This document shows positions 1-7,955 of a DNA stretch of 64,000 nucleotides, piece by piece. This DNA comes from an uncultured Paracoccaceae bacterium. GTDB taxonomy: Bacteria > Pseudomonadota > Alphaproteobacteria > Rhodobacterales > Rhodobacteraceae. The number at the start of each line of letters is the position of its first letter. The first letter of the stretch is position 1. Both the position numbers and the translations under genes were made by a program. The stretch is from the NCBI GenBank assembly GCA_947496535.1, contig CANMDE010000003.1, forward strand, positions 372,001-436,000, read 5' to 3'. The notes below the pieces were generated by a model. It did no database searches. It was not told where the DNA came from and saw only the letters and a list, made by a program, of their open reading frames with translations.

Positions 1-1
1 T

Positions 2-301
2 CGCGAAGTCGCAGATCGGTTTATCGTCACCTCACGGTTTAATTTTCATCCTGTGTATCGGTCCTGTGCGAAAGCAATTCATGAAGCGCGCAGGGGATGG
101 GATCCTGAGGCGGACCAAACTGTGTTGATGGCCGCAAACGACTTGGGAGGATCATTCTCTTTCAAAGATCTCGTTGATCACTCTGAACTGAAAGGCCGCG
201 GTCACCGCGCCGTCGTTCGCCTTATCGGTGACAGCGATATCGGCAAGGACCTCCTTGATCCGATTGCTGATGATACCGCACTATGGAGGGCTGCCGCATG
301 A
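2..301 (+). CDS. TnsA-like transposon endonuclease subunit, 3' end only
   Basis: The frame is open from the window edge to a TGA at 299-301, so only about the last 99 residues of a longer protein are present. The first complete codons read REVADRFIVTSRFN. The tail contains a stretch (SFSFKDLVDHSELKGRGHRA) that could be a small winged-helix domain. It overlaps the downstream transposase gene by four bases (ATGA), so it belongs to the same operon. In Tn7-like elements the gene in this position encodes TnsA, which cuts the 5' ends of the transposon and has a C-terminal winged helix. The catalytic part lies outside the window, so the call rests on position and on the tail only. Confidence 0.5.
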   Translation, partial: REVADRFIVTSRFNFHPVYRSCAKAIHEARRGWDPEADQTVLMAANDLGGSFSFKDLVDHSELKGRGHRAVVRLIGDSDIGKDLLDPIADDTALWRAAA

Positions 302-2526
302 TGTACTTTGGCAATATCACGAGCGTGGACCTCATCACTTTTGAGGGCCGTACTGTCGAGCGGATTGATCCGATTCAGGACAAGAAAAGTAAGGAAATCT
401 TGCATTACCGTTTGGCCGTTGTCGCCGATGACGGAAATATCGAGTTGCGTAAATTCCGTGTCGAGGAGATTCCGCACTTGCTGGATCATGAGATCCTTGT
501 AATTGACCGTGGATTCCACAGTCGGCAACGTCAAATGGACCGTGTGAACTACGGTCACCACGGACTTCCTGCAGCGTCAAAATCTCAAAGAGAAAAAGTC
601 GATCTGATTATGTTTCGTTCATCGTTGATGGCGCGGCACAGAAAACTGGGTATGAAGCTGACGCGTGATAGTGTTCAAGCGTTTCGCCCATTCATGGAAG
701 TCGAATATCAGGATCATCAGAGGCGGAAAAATTATGGCACTGAAAAGCCGCATCCGACCCAGCGCTTTTTCTCTCTTCCTAGTGCGGACACGTTGCTGAA
801 AGACTATAGGAAATTCCGTAAGTCGAACGGCAACCCTGATGTCTTCTTGATTCCGCGAGCGGAGCCAATTGACCTCGATCTTCAGGCAAGTGCCGATTTC
901 TGTTTCATCATGGAATATCTGGGCCGATACGTCGATGCGAAATGTCCATCGAAAGCTGAGATCTGTTGCAAGCTTATCAAAGAGCTTGAGATTATTAACC
1001 GGGGTAGAAAGGCATCCAACGATCCGGTTCTTTTCGAAATCAAGAGCCAAAGAACTTATGAACGCTGGATCGATGATTATCTTGACCCCTTTCTTACATG
1101 CCTGCAGCGGGAAGGCCTCGCTGCGGCTCAGAAGAAATTTGGTTCTGTTGAAGATGGCCGCACGGCAACGGTTCCTGGCGAGATTGTTCAGGCCGATGCT
1201 TGGAAATTCCATCTCGTGACCCTCGACACGACACGTGAGAAATACAACAGGATGACGGATGATGAGCGCAAGCACGTCAAGAAAGTCCGTCGCTGGGTCG
1301 TTGTGATCATCGATGTCGCAACACGCTGTATTCTGGGATTTTCAATCTGCCGAACGCCAAACGAGCAGGCCTCGCTTGAAGCCCTGCGTATGGTGTTCAT
1401 GGATAAGACTTACTTATTCCGTGCAGCCGGTATCAAGAAATCCGATTGGGATCATCGCTGCCCTGTCTACGAGATGGTCAATGACTGCGGGTCGGAATTT
1501 GGGAAACACCCTTTTGGCGGCGCGTTGTTCTCGCAGGCAGTCAGGACTTTGTCGGGTACGCTGATGAACACGGTTGCTGGCGTGGCTGTCCTGCGCGGCC
1601 ACATCGAGCGCTTTTTCTGGACCGTGGATCTTCAGTGGGCTCGCACGCTTCCGGGATACACAGCAAATAATCCCCAGAGCCGCAACGATCGCAAGGCGGG
1701 TGACGAAGCCTGCATCACAGATGACGAACTCCAGGCACTCTTCACACATTTCATTGCGAAGTATCATCGGACGCCTCATCGCGGTTTGAATTTCCGCACG
1801 CCAAGCGCAGTCTGGGATGAAAAAATCGAAGGTGTCGATTTCGATATGTCCCAGATGCCATCGCCTGGCCAGCTTCGGGAAGCTTGTGGTTTTTACACTG
1901 AGGCAACCGTCAGCGAGGCCGGCATCAGATTTGCGGGGGCTGTTTATAGGAATGAGCTCATTCGGAACCAACGCAAAGCTAAACGGGTAGACCGGATCGC
2001 TGAACCGGGTGGGGAAGTTGAAATCAAGGTCGATCCCTTTGATCTCGGGGCGATTTCCGTGGTGGCAAATGGGGAACTGATCTCAGTACCGTGTGCCGAC
2101 TCCGCGATGAGAGGGAAAACCCTGCGCCAGTGGCAGCAGGAGAAATGGATCAATCGACAAAAAGCTAAGGCGGAGGACCTCTCTCAAGAAGGTGCTCGCG
2201 ATGAAGCTGAAACACTTTGGCGCAATCTGTCAGCGTCCATCGCCCGAGAGGCTGATGTCGGCATGATTGGCTATACCCAGAAAGAGATCGATCGGATCCT
2301 CCTCGAGGAAGATTTTGGCAAGGGCGGGGGCGATCAACCCTTTATCGGGCGTGATGAATACGTCGATCCTCTTAGTGGTGGCTTTGAAACGGAGCAGGAT
2401 ATTTTCGACGAAACCGTCGACCCCATGAACGAGGAAGCTGATCCCGACACCCCAACAAGCATGGATCGCTTCCGTTCAAAGGCCAAGAACCGCAAAAAGA
2501 ACTCCAATAAAGGGGATGAAAAATGA
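298..2526 (+). CDS. TnsB/TniA-like DDE transposase
   Basis: A 742-residue transposase of the retroviral-integrase superfamily that would cut and join the 3' ends of the element. The catalytic triad can be placed at D300 (context IVQADAW), D396 (VNDCGSEFG) and E437 (RGHIERFFW), a D-x95-D-x40-E spacing. A DNA-binding part precedes it, and a Mu-transposase-type C-terminal domain and a charged tail follow. Length is close to Tn7 TnsB and longer than most TniA proteins. The ATG at 298 is preferred over the one at 283: it sits 7 bases after GGAGG and overlaps the upstream stop as ATGA. The stop overlaps the ATPase start in the same way, so the three proteins are translationally coupled. Confidence 0.85.
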   Translation: MMYFGNITSVDLITFEGRTVERIDPIQDKKSKEILHYRLAVVADDGNIELRKFRVEEIPHLLDHEILVIDRGFHSRQRQMDRVNYGHHGLPAASKSQREKVDLIMFRSSLMARHRKLGMKLTRDSVQAFRPFMEVEYQDHQRRKNYGTEKPHPTQRFFSLPSADTLLKDYRKFRKSNGNPDVFLIPRAEPIDLDLQASADFCFIMEYLGRYVDAKCPSKAEICCKLIKELEIINRGRKASNDPVLFEIKSQRTYERWIDDYLDPFLTCLQREGLAAAQKKFGSVEDGRTATVPGEIVQADAWKFHLVTLDTTREKYNRMTDDERKHVKKVRRWVVVIIDVATRCILGFSICRTPNEQASLEALRMVFMDKTYLFRAAGIKKSDWDHRCPVYEMVNDCGSEFGKHPFGGALFSQAVRTLSGTLMNTVAGVAVLRGHIERFFWTVDLQWARTLPGYTANNPQSRNDRKAGDEACITDDELQALFTHFIAKYHRTPHRGLNFRTPSAVWDEKIEGVDFDMSQMPSPGQLREACGFYTEATVSEAGIRFAGAVYRNELIRNQRKAKRVDRIAEPGGEVEIKVDPFDLGAISVVANGELISVPCADSAMRGKTLRQWQQEKWINRQKAKAEDLSQEGARDEAETLWRNLSASIAREADVGMIGYTQKEIDRILLEEDFGKGGGDQPFIGRDEYVDPLSGGFETEQDIFDETVDPMNEEADPDTPTSMDRFRSKAKNRKKNSNKGDEK

Positions 2527-3545
2527 CCGTTTCCCAGGATGATCTTAAGGCATTTGCACGGTTTGGCGAAACCGCTGAATTGTTAGTAGAGCTCGAAAAC
2601 AACCTCTTCGTGAAGACTGAGGAATACGATGAATTTCGTAAGCGTGTGTTTCGAGTAGTCGAGGGAAGAGAGGCACGGCTAAAGGCGGGGCGGAAAGAGC
2701 AAAAAGGTGCTGCGTTAATCGGTCCTGCCGGTTCTGGAAAGTCTCGGATCGCGGAAGAAGTTATCAACGAATACCATGCCTTGACGCAGGCTAGTGGGGG
2801 GAGGGAATTCGGTTGCCGCATCATTAGTGTCATCGTCCCTGGTCGCGCAACGGTCAGAGAGACTTTGGTCGCAATTCTCAAGGCGCTTGGATACAAGGCC
2901 AAGGGAAAGATCCGGGAGGAAGATACCCTCGCAAACACAGTGATGACGCATCTCAGGGAACATCGTGTGGCAGCGATTCATCTGGATGAGGTGCAGGACA
3001 GTGGGCGCTTCAGAACGAGCGATAGCGTTGAGACCTTTTCAAAGCGATTTCGGAACTTCACACAGGATCAGGAATGGCCAGTGTGCCTGCTAATGACCGC
3101 AACACTTGAGGGCAGGGCGATGATCAACCATGACCCTACATTGACGCGTCGTCTACGGCCGATTGAAGTGAAGCCGATCACATTCAATGAGTCGTGCCAG
3201 CAGCTTCGTAGCGCCCTCAAACAGTTGCTGGTGGATGCGAAGGTTTATGATCCCGACCATCTTTTTGATGAAGATGAATTTATCAGAATCTTGATTCACG
3301 CCGCCGTCGGCCGGCTGGGTGTTGCGATTGAAATGGCTATCGAAGCGATTGGCGAATGTGTGGAAGATGGGAACGACGAAATCGAGATGGGGTATTTTGC
3401 CGATGCCTATGCCTTTCGGAATGACTGCGACGAAGAATTGAATCCCTTCGTTTCCGAAAACTGGCGCACGATTGATACGGGTAAAGCACTGCAGCGATAT
3501 CAGGTTGAAACCCAGCAGCGCCGACGCCGCGCCAAGACCGCCTGA
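2523..3545 (+). CDS. TnsC/TniB-like AAA+ ATPase of the transposon
   Basis: A 340-residue AAA+ ATPase that in this family bridges the transposase and the target-selection protein. The Walker A motif GPAGSGKS is at residues 67-74, a Walker B-like HLDE is near 153-156, and a sensor-like segment LLMTATLEG follows. The protein is close to TniB and IstB-type regulators in length and much shorter than Tn7 TnsC (about 555 residues), so it probably lacks the long tails that contact TnsA/B and TnsD in Tn7. It overlaps the transposase gene by four bases. A strong terminator follows directly, and no TniQ gene is downstream, so the target selector is elsewhere, lost or not needed. Confidence 0.8.
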   Translation: MTVSQDDLKAFARFGETAELLVELENNLFVKTEEYDEFRKRVFRVVEGREARLKAGRKEQKGAALIGPAGSGKSRIAEEVINEYHALTQASGGREFGCRIISVIVPGRATVRETLVAILKALGYKAKGKIREEDTLANTVMTHLREHRVAAIHLDEVQDSGRFRTSDSVETFSKRFRNFTQDQEWPVCLLMTATLEGRAMINHDPTLTRRLRPIEVKPITFNESCQQLRSALKQLLVDAKVYDPDHLFDEDEFIRILIHAAVGRLGVAIEMAIEAIGECVEDGNDEIEMGYFADAYAFRNDCDEELNPFVSENWRTIDTGKALQRYQVETQQRRRRAKTA

Positions 3546-3567
3546 CATTACCAACATTGCGAATAAG

Positions 3568-3593
3568 AAACCGCCCTTCGGGGCGGTTTTTTT
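3568..3593 (+). terminator. Rho-independent terminator of the transposition operon
   Basis: The stem AAACCGCCC pairs with GGGCGGTTT around a TTCG tetraloop and is followed by a run of T. It begins 23 bases after the ATPase stop codon. Confidence 0.9.
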
Positions 3594-3622
3594 ATGCCTC
3601 GCTGGTGATTAAAATAATTACT

Positions 3623-3685
3623 AAGACGGGATTCAGGTGACGTAGAGCGGATTTCAGGTGTCGCAAGACGAGTTTAGGTTTGTCG
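3623..3685. repeat. Three contiguous 21-bp repeats, likely transposase-binding sites at the transposon end
   Basis: Units lie exactly end to end at 3623-3643, 3644-3664 and 3665-3685. They share the pattern GAnTTCAGGTGnCG; the third has a one-base shift in the core (TTTAGGTTTGTCG). Arrays of about 20-bp sites at both ends are characteristic of Tn7-like and Tn5053-like elements. The position just beyond the transposition genes fits the right end. Confidence 0.65.
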
Positions 3686-3772
3686 TGCCTATCACTAAGT
3701 CATTGATTTTATTATGTTTTGAATTCGTTCAGGACGTACTATCGATGTCGGACGTCATGGACGCTCCCATAG

Positions 3773-3832
3773 TCTTGCCACTTTGACCCCAGGGATTGCC
3801 ATTTTGGCCCGATAGTTTTGCCATCGAGGTCC
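3773..3832. repeat. IS21-type terminal repeat remnant
   Basis: Three similar 18-bp units begin at 3773, 3794 and 3815, each with TTGCCA (3775, 3796, 3818), at a period of 21-22 bp. IS21-family elements carry multiple terminal repeats of this size and spacing. No istA or istB coding sequence is nearby, so this is read as an orphan end left by deletion. Confidence 0.45.
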
Positions 3833-4009
3833 AAAGCATGGGAGTTCCAATCAGCGGTGCCCACTTCAGGCACTGCGGAAGGACGAAGCCGCTCGCGTGG
3901 CGATGGCGCGTTTGGCAAGTGTTGATATCGACCTGATAGACCCGCGCATTTTTTTATCTTGCTCACCTATTTGACGATTGGGGTTTCTCAATCTGATGAC
4001 AGGAGGATC

Positions 4010-4105
4010 TCATGAAAGAGGAGAAAGCTCCTTCGCACCAAGCCCAGCCTGATGCTCTTTCAATATCCCAATGATCTGTTCTTCGCTGAAACGGCTTCTC
4101 TTCAT
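4010..4105 (-). pseudogene. IS3-family transposase OrfA, N-terminal fragment
   Basis: Thirty-one codons run from an ATG at 4105 to a TGA at 4010-4012. The product begins MKRSRFSEEQIIGILKEHQA, the typical start of IS3-group OrfA, and then breaks off after GLGAKELSPLS, inside the helix-turn-helix. A good ribosome-binding site (AAGGAGACAGACG) precedes the ATG. The rest of orfA, all of orfB and the far end of the insertion sequence are missing, so this is a dead remnant. It is one of three unrelated transposon relics between the Tn7-like operon and the zinc locus. Confidence 0.8.
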
Positions 4106-4267
4106 CGTCTGTCTCCTTATTGGAGAACAGGCTAACTCAAAACACCGGACGTTTCAGGCGAGCAGGTCAAGCGCAGCATTTTGGCATGCTGGATGACTGC
4201 CAAGCGGACTAAAGCGATTTTTGGTCTCGATCACATCAATGGCTGCTTTGGAGAGGCCGATGCGGTT

Positions 4268-5062
4268 TTATCCTGCTGGTCTAAGACTCTTGATCACACT
4301 GGATGCGAGAAAGGTAGTCGCCGCGATGCAAACAATTGATGGCCCAGCGGGGGTATCAAATACATAGGCCGCGCGCAGACCAACAATGGCTGACAGCATC
4401 CCGATCAACCCCGCAGCGATGGCCATACCCTCCGGTGTTCGCGATAGCGGCCTTGCCGCGGCTGCCGGAATGATCAGCATGGCGGCAATCAGCAGGACTC
4501 CAACGACTTTGATCGCGACAGCGACTGTAATGGCTAGTGCCAAGGTCAACGCCAGTTGTTCGCGTTTGGGGTTGATCCCGCTTGCGTAGGCCAGATCCTC
4601 GTTCATCGTGGATGTCAGCAGGGCCGACCAGCGCCAGCTAATCAAAGCGACGACCAGTGCTGCCCCGCTCCAAATCACCACAAGATCACCGCGTGAGACA
4701 GCAAGAATGTCGCCAAAGAGATAAGCCATCAGGTCGATCCGCACGCCAGAGATGAATGACACCGCGACAAGCCCAAAGGCGAGCGCGGAATGTGCCAGTA
4801 CCCCCAGCAATGTGTCCATCGCATAGCCCCGCCCTGACAACACGTTAACCGTTAGCGCCATTAGCAAAGCCACAACCACCGCGCCGATGAATATTGACAT
4901 CGAAAACGCGAGCGACAACGCAACACCCAGGATCGCCGCATGCGCTGTAGCATCGCCAAAATAGGCCATCCGTCGCCAGACCACAAAACATCCCAAAGGG
5001 GCCGCCGCAATTGCCACGCCGATCCCGGCCAAAGCGGCACGCACCATAAAATCATCAAGCAT
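4268..5062 (-). CDS. znuB: Zinc ABC transporter permease ZnuB
   Basis: A 264-residue polytopic inner-membrane protein of the ABC-3 family (ZnuB/TroC), with about eight hydrophobic segments. It would form the channel through which ZnuA-delivered Zn2+ enters the cytoplasm, powered by ZnuC. The N-terminal segment GCFVVWRRMAYFGDATAHAA and the conserved DTLLGVLAHSALAFG region are family hallmarks. The start codon shares one base with the znuC stop (TAATG), so the two are translationally coupled. It is the last gene of a zur-znuC-znuB transcript and should be repressed by Zur when zinc is sufficient. IS debris lies directly downstream. Confidence 0.93.
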   Translation of the reverse strand: MLDDFMVRAALAGIGVAIAAAPLGCFVVWRRMAYFGDATAHAAILGVALSLAFSMSIFIGAVVVALLMALTVNVLSGRGYAMDTLLGVLAHSALAFGLVAVSFISGVRIDLMAYLFGDILAVSRGDLVVIWSGAALVVALISWRWSALLTSTMNEDLAYASGINPKREQLALTLALAITVAVAIKVVGVLLIAAMLIIPAAAARPLSRTPEGMAIAAGLIGMLSAIVGLRAAYVFDTPAGPSIVCIAATTFLASSVIKSLRPAG

Positions 5063-5817
5063 TATTCTGCGGCCTCAGTGTGTTTGTGGTCGTGAGTATG
5101 GTCGCCGTGATCGTGCCCATGATCGTGATCGTGCCGATAAAGTGCGAGCGCGCCACCTGTGCCCGTTCCGAACAATGCGCGATATTCAGGCGCTGATGCG
5201 ACCACGGCCGGGGTACCTTCGCAGCAGACGTGGCCGTTGAGACAAATGACGCGGTCAGACGCGCTCATCACCACGTGCAATTCGTGGCTGATCATGAGGA
5301 TGGCGCAGCCCGTATCTTGCCGTACCTGTTCGATCTGCTGATAAAATGAGGCTGATCCGCGTTGATCAAGCCCCTGCGTGGCTTCGTCCAAAAGCAGCAG
5401 ATCAGGTTTTCCGATCAATGCGCGTGCCAACAGAACCCGCTGAAACTGCCCGCCCGACAGTTGCGAAAGTTGCGCCTTGGACAGATCTGGCACGCCCGCT
5501 TGCATCAGTGCTTGGCCGATGTCTGCGGCTAAGACGCCACCGGGCAGTTTCAAAAACCGTGATACGGTGATCGGCAGTGTCTCATCGATATGTAATTTTT
5601 GGGGGACATATCCAATTTTTACGCCGCTTCCTTGGGTTACATGCCCTAATGATGGCTTCACCGCACCAATGATCGCGCGTAGCAGGCTGGTTTTTCCCGA
5701 TCCGTTTGGCCCAACAATGGTGACGATCTCACCTTTGTCGATGCGCAACGATACGCGTGACAACACGGTCTTTGCGCCATAGCGGACGCTAAGGTCCTCG
5801 ACTTGAACCAGGCTCAT
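5062..5817 (-). CDS. znuC: Zinc ABC transporter ATP-binding protein ZnuC
   Basis: A 251-residue ABC ATPase. Walker A GPNGSGKT is at residues 36-43, the signature LSGGQ at 120-124, and Walker B LLLLDE follows about 20 residues later. The C-terminus is rich in His and Asp (repeated HDHGHDHGDH-type sequence), common in zinc-system ATPases and probably able to bind metal. It overlaps zur upstream by four bases (ATGA) and abuts znuB downstream, giving a tight zur-znuC-znuB operon. Substrate specificity is taken from the locus (Zur and His-rich ZnuA) rather than from the ATPase itself. Confidence 0.93.
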   Translation of the reverse strand: MSLVQVEDLSVRYGAKTVLSRVSLRIDKGEIVTIVGPNGSGKTSLLRAIIGAVKPSLGHVTQGSGVKIGYVPQKLHIDETLPITVSRFLKLPGGVLAADIGQALMQAGVPDLSKAQLSQLSGGQFQRVLLARALIGKPDLLLLDEATQGLDQRGSASFYQQIEQVRQDTGCAILMISHELHVVMSASDRVICLNGHVCCEGTPAVVASAPEYRALFGTGTGGALALYRHDHDHGHDHGDHTHDHKHTEAAE

Positions 5818-6323
5818 GTATCAGCCTTATCAACACAGGCGGGGCAAACACCCTCGGCCTCGACCACGGTTCGTTCGATCCGAAAGCCGGTCGCCCGGGC
5901 GGCATCACCCAAGGCACCACGCGCGGGGGATGAATGTGTTTCAGCGACCGCATCGCATAAGCGACAAATCATGAAGGCTGGTGTGTGCGATTGGCTGGGG
6001 TGGACGCAGGCGATAAAGGCATTCAGTCGCTCAATTTTGTGGGCCAAACCATTCGCAACCAAAAAATCCAGTGCGCGATAGGCAACGGGTGGCTGCGACC
6101 CAAAACCGTCCTCGCGTAATTTGTCTAGAATAGTGTAGGCACCAAGGGCGCGATGTTCTTGCAACAAAATCTCAAGCACTTTGCGGCGGACAGGCGTAAA
6201 TCGAAGACCGTCTGCCGCACAACGCGCTTCTGCTGCCGCAAGCGTATCGCTCACGCAGGCTCCGTGGTCGTGGCGGGCAAACCCAAGGGGGCCGTCGCCG
6301 ATGCTGCTGTGGTCACTTGTCAT
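5814..6323 (-). CDS. zur: Zinc uptake regulator Zur (Fur family)
   Basis: A 169-residue Fur-family repressor. A winged-helix DNA-binding domain (about residues 35-100, with LRFTPVRRKVLEIL and PPVAYRALDFL) precedes a dimerisation domain. Two CxxC pairs, C120/C123 and C160/C163, form the structural zinc site typical of Zur. It is the first gene of the znuC-znuB operon and is divergent from znuA. A 56-bp intergenic region with Zur-box-like sequence lies between, so autoregulation together with all znu genes is likely. The start at 6323 gives a 20-residue His-containing leader; a later start near residue 24 is possible. Confidence 0.9.
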   Translation of the reverse strand: MTSDHSSIGDGPLGFARHDHGACVSDTLAAAEARCAADGLRFTPVRRKVLEILLQEHRALGAYTILDKLREDGFGSQPPVAYRALDFLVANGLAHKIERLNAFIACVHPSQSHTPAFMICRLCDAVAETHSSPARGALGDAARATGFRIERTVVEAEGVCPACVDKADT

Positions 6324-6379
6324 GTTATTACATTTCGTCTATCTGCTCTGTAATGTTATAAAATCACGCGGAGACCTCG
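6324..6379. promoter_or_regulatory. Divergent zur/znuA promoter region with Zur-box-like motifs
   Basis: The AT-rich segment near 6351-6368 reads GTAATGTTATAAAATCAC, whose left half matches one arm of the palindromic GTTATAACAT-type operator known for alphaproteobacterial Zur. A second candidate, ATGTTATTACAT, overlaps the zur start. Zur with zinc bound would shut off transcription both ways. Motif recognition is by eye only. Confidence 0.6.
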
Positions 6380-7501
6380 ATGTCCAGAAAGCTTCTCACC
6401 CTGTCACTCACGGCCTCGTTAATGGGCGGGACCGCATTTGCCGACGCACCGCAGGTCGCTGTTGATATCGCCCCTGTGCACTCATTGGTGGCGCGGGTAA
6501 TGGAAGACGTCGGCTCGCCCGACCTGATTGTGCAGCCCGGTGCAAGCCCGCATGAATACAGCCTGCGCCCATCTGAGGCGAAAGCGTTGCAAGAGGCCGC
6601 CCTTGTGTTCTGGATAGGCCCTGATCTGACACCATGGTTGACCGACACGATTGAAACGCTTGCGCCAGATGCCGCTGTTACCACCTTGCTTGAGGTCGAT
6701 GGTACAATTGAGTTGGAGTTCCGCGAAAGCGCACTTTTTGAGGCGCATGACCACGAAGAGCATGGCGATGATCATGATGAAGAAGGGCATGACGACCACG
6801 GTGATGATGACCACGCAGATGAGGCGCATGACGATCACAGTGAAGAGGAACATGACGATCACGGCGAAGAGGAACATGCTGAGCATGAGGAACATGCCGA
6901 GCACGATGACCACGATGAGCACGCTCAAGAAGAGGATGTACATGATGACCATGACGCGGCGGATGCCGGGCATGAAGGGCATGATCACGGCGCACACGAC
7001 CCTCATGCATGGTTGTCCCCGCAGAATGCGATGACATGGCTCAACGTAATTGCGGGTCAACTGTCTGCCGCAGATCCTGACAATGCAGGTGCATATTTTG
7101 CCAACGCCGCAGAGGGTCGGACAGAAATCGAAGCCTTGATTGGCGAGGTGAACGCGACGCTGGATCTGGTCCGCGACGGTCAGTTCATCGTCTTCCACGA
7201 TGCATATCAGTACTTTGAGACAGACTTCGATCTCGCGGCGTCAGGCGCAATTTCCATTGGTGACGCGTCTGATCCAAGTCCGGCACGGATTGCTGAAATT
7301 CAAGATCGGATCGCAGATCAAGGTATCGACTGCGTCCTGGCAGAACCGCAGTTTAATCAAGGCCTTGTTGCAACCGTGCTCGACGGGACTGATGCGAAGA
7401 CGGGTATTCTAGACCCGCTCGGCTCTGATCTGGAACCGGGACTGGCGCTTTACCCACAGTTGATCCGGAATCTGTCGACGGCTCTGCTGGGCTGCATGTA
7501 A
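6380..7501 (+). CDS. znuA: Periplasmic zinc-binding protein ZnuA with a very long His-rich loop
   Basis: A 373-residue ABC substrate-binding protein of the metal (A-1) family. It starts with a signal peptide (SRKLLTLSLTASLMGGTAFA). Metal ligands are expected at conserved His residues such as those in APVHSL, SPHEYS and DPHAWLSP. Between them, residues 123-209 form a His/Asp/Glu repeat region, roughly 87 residues and considerably longer than the charged loop of E. coli ZnuA. It is thought to capture zinc and hand it to the site. The gene is divergent from zur-znuC-znuB and shares its control region. Confidence 0.93.
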   Translation: MSRKLLTLSLTASLMGGTAFADAPQVAVDIAPVHSLVARVMEDVGSPDLIVQPGASPHEYSLRPSEAKALQEAALVFWIGPDLTPWLTDTIETLAPDAAVTTLLEVDGTIELEFRESALFEAHDHEEHGDDHDEEGHDDHGDDDHADEAHDDHSEEEHDDHGEEEHAEHEEHAEHDDHDEHAQEEDVHDDHDAADAGHEGHDHGAHDPHAWLSPQNAMTWLNVIAGQLSAADPDNAGAYFANAAEGRTEIEALIGEVNATLDLVRDGQFIVFHDAYQYFETDFDLAASGAISIGDASDPSPARIAEIQDRIADQGIDCVLAEPQFNQGLVATVLDGTDAKTGILDPLGSDLEPGLALYPQLIRNLSTALLGCM

Positions 7502-7955
7502 TCCCATCAGTTCTCAAATAGCCCTAACCAAAAATCGGCGCGCAATTTAGGCCCAACTGGCCCGAGCTTGCATATTTGGGCGTCTTGACGAACAATGAAA
7601 GAACATGAAGTTTAGCTGCGGTTCGCTGCGCCGCGTACGAACTGTCAAAGCGCTAACTTTGCGGCCGTTCGCTGCGCCTGTTCGAACGGTATGTGTAGGC
7701 TTTGTGCTCTGTTGCTTGTCAGTTGGTTACTATGCATTTACCAGGGGCAATCCTCGGACATGCTGGCCGGCGTTGCAAGGTCACAGAGGTTCATCAGTCC
7801 CGTGGCCAAGAGCAGGGCTTTCTCACACGAAGGCAAGGATCGGATATCAGAAAAAACCACCTGTTCCCAAGTGTATCGCGGTTGCCGTTCTTATGGTAAT
7901 TTGCCGTATCGTCCAGTTGAGTTGCAAAGCGATTACCGGAGAAGACGAAACTACC
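7502..7955. other. Intergenic region of 454 bp between znuA and the RpiR-type regulator
   Basis: It lies between the ends of two convergent genes. Apart from the paired palindromes at 7621-7687 I recognise no gene or RNA here. An open frame of 132 codons at 7605-8003 runs antisense into the regulator gene and looks like chance. Confidence 0.6.
7621..7687. repeat. Two copies of a REP-like palindrome
   Basis: Copy 1 (7621-7642) and copy 2 (7667-7687) share GTTCGCTGCGCC and end in CGAAC, so each can fold with GTTCG pairing to CGAAC. Copy 2 extends to CCGTTCG/CGAACGG. The pair is separated by 24 bp. Short palindromes in twos between convergent genes fit REP-type elements. Confidence 0.45.

Larger units (their letters stand above)
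2..3685 (+). mobile_element. Right part of a Tn7/Tn5053-like transposon
   Basis: Three overlapping genes (TnsA-like tail, TnsB-like DDE transposase, TnsC/TniB-like ATPase) are followed by a terminator and then by three contiguous 21-bp repeats at 3623-3685. Repeats of this kind at a transposon end are usually transposase-binding sites. The left end lies outside the window. The exact right terminus is not resolved: I see no clear terminal ACA or target duplication just after 3685. No TniQ/TnsD target-selection gene is present between the ATPase and the repeats. By eye the base composition is less GC-rich than the flanking chromosome. Confidence 0.65.

Noticed and set aside
6482..7198. Long open frames on both strands opposite znuA
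   Set aside because: They are created by the repetitive His/Asp/Glu codons of znuA; the products are low-complexity mirrors without a ribosome site.
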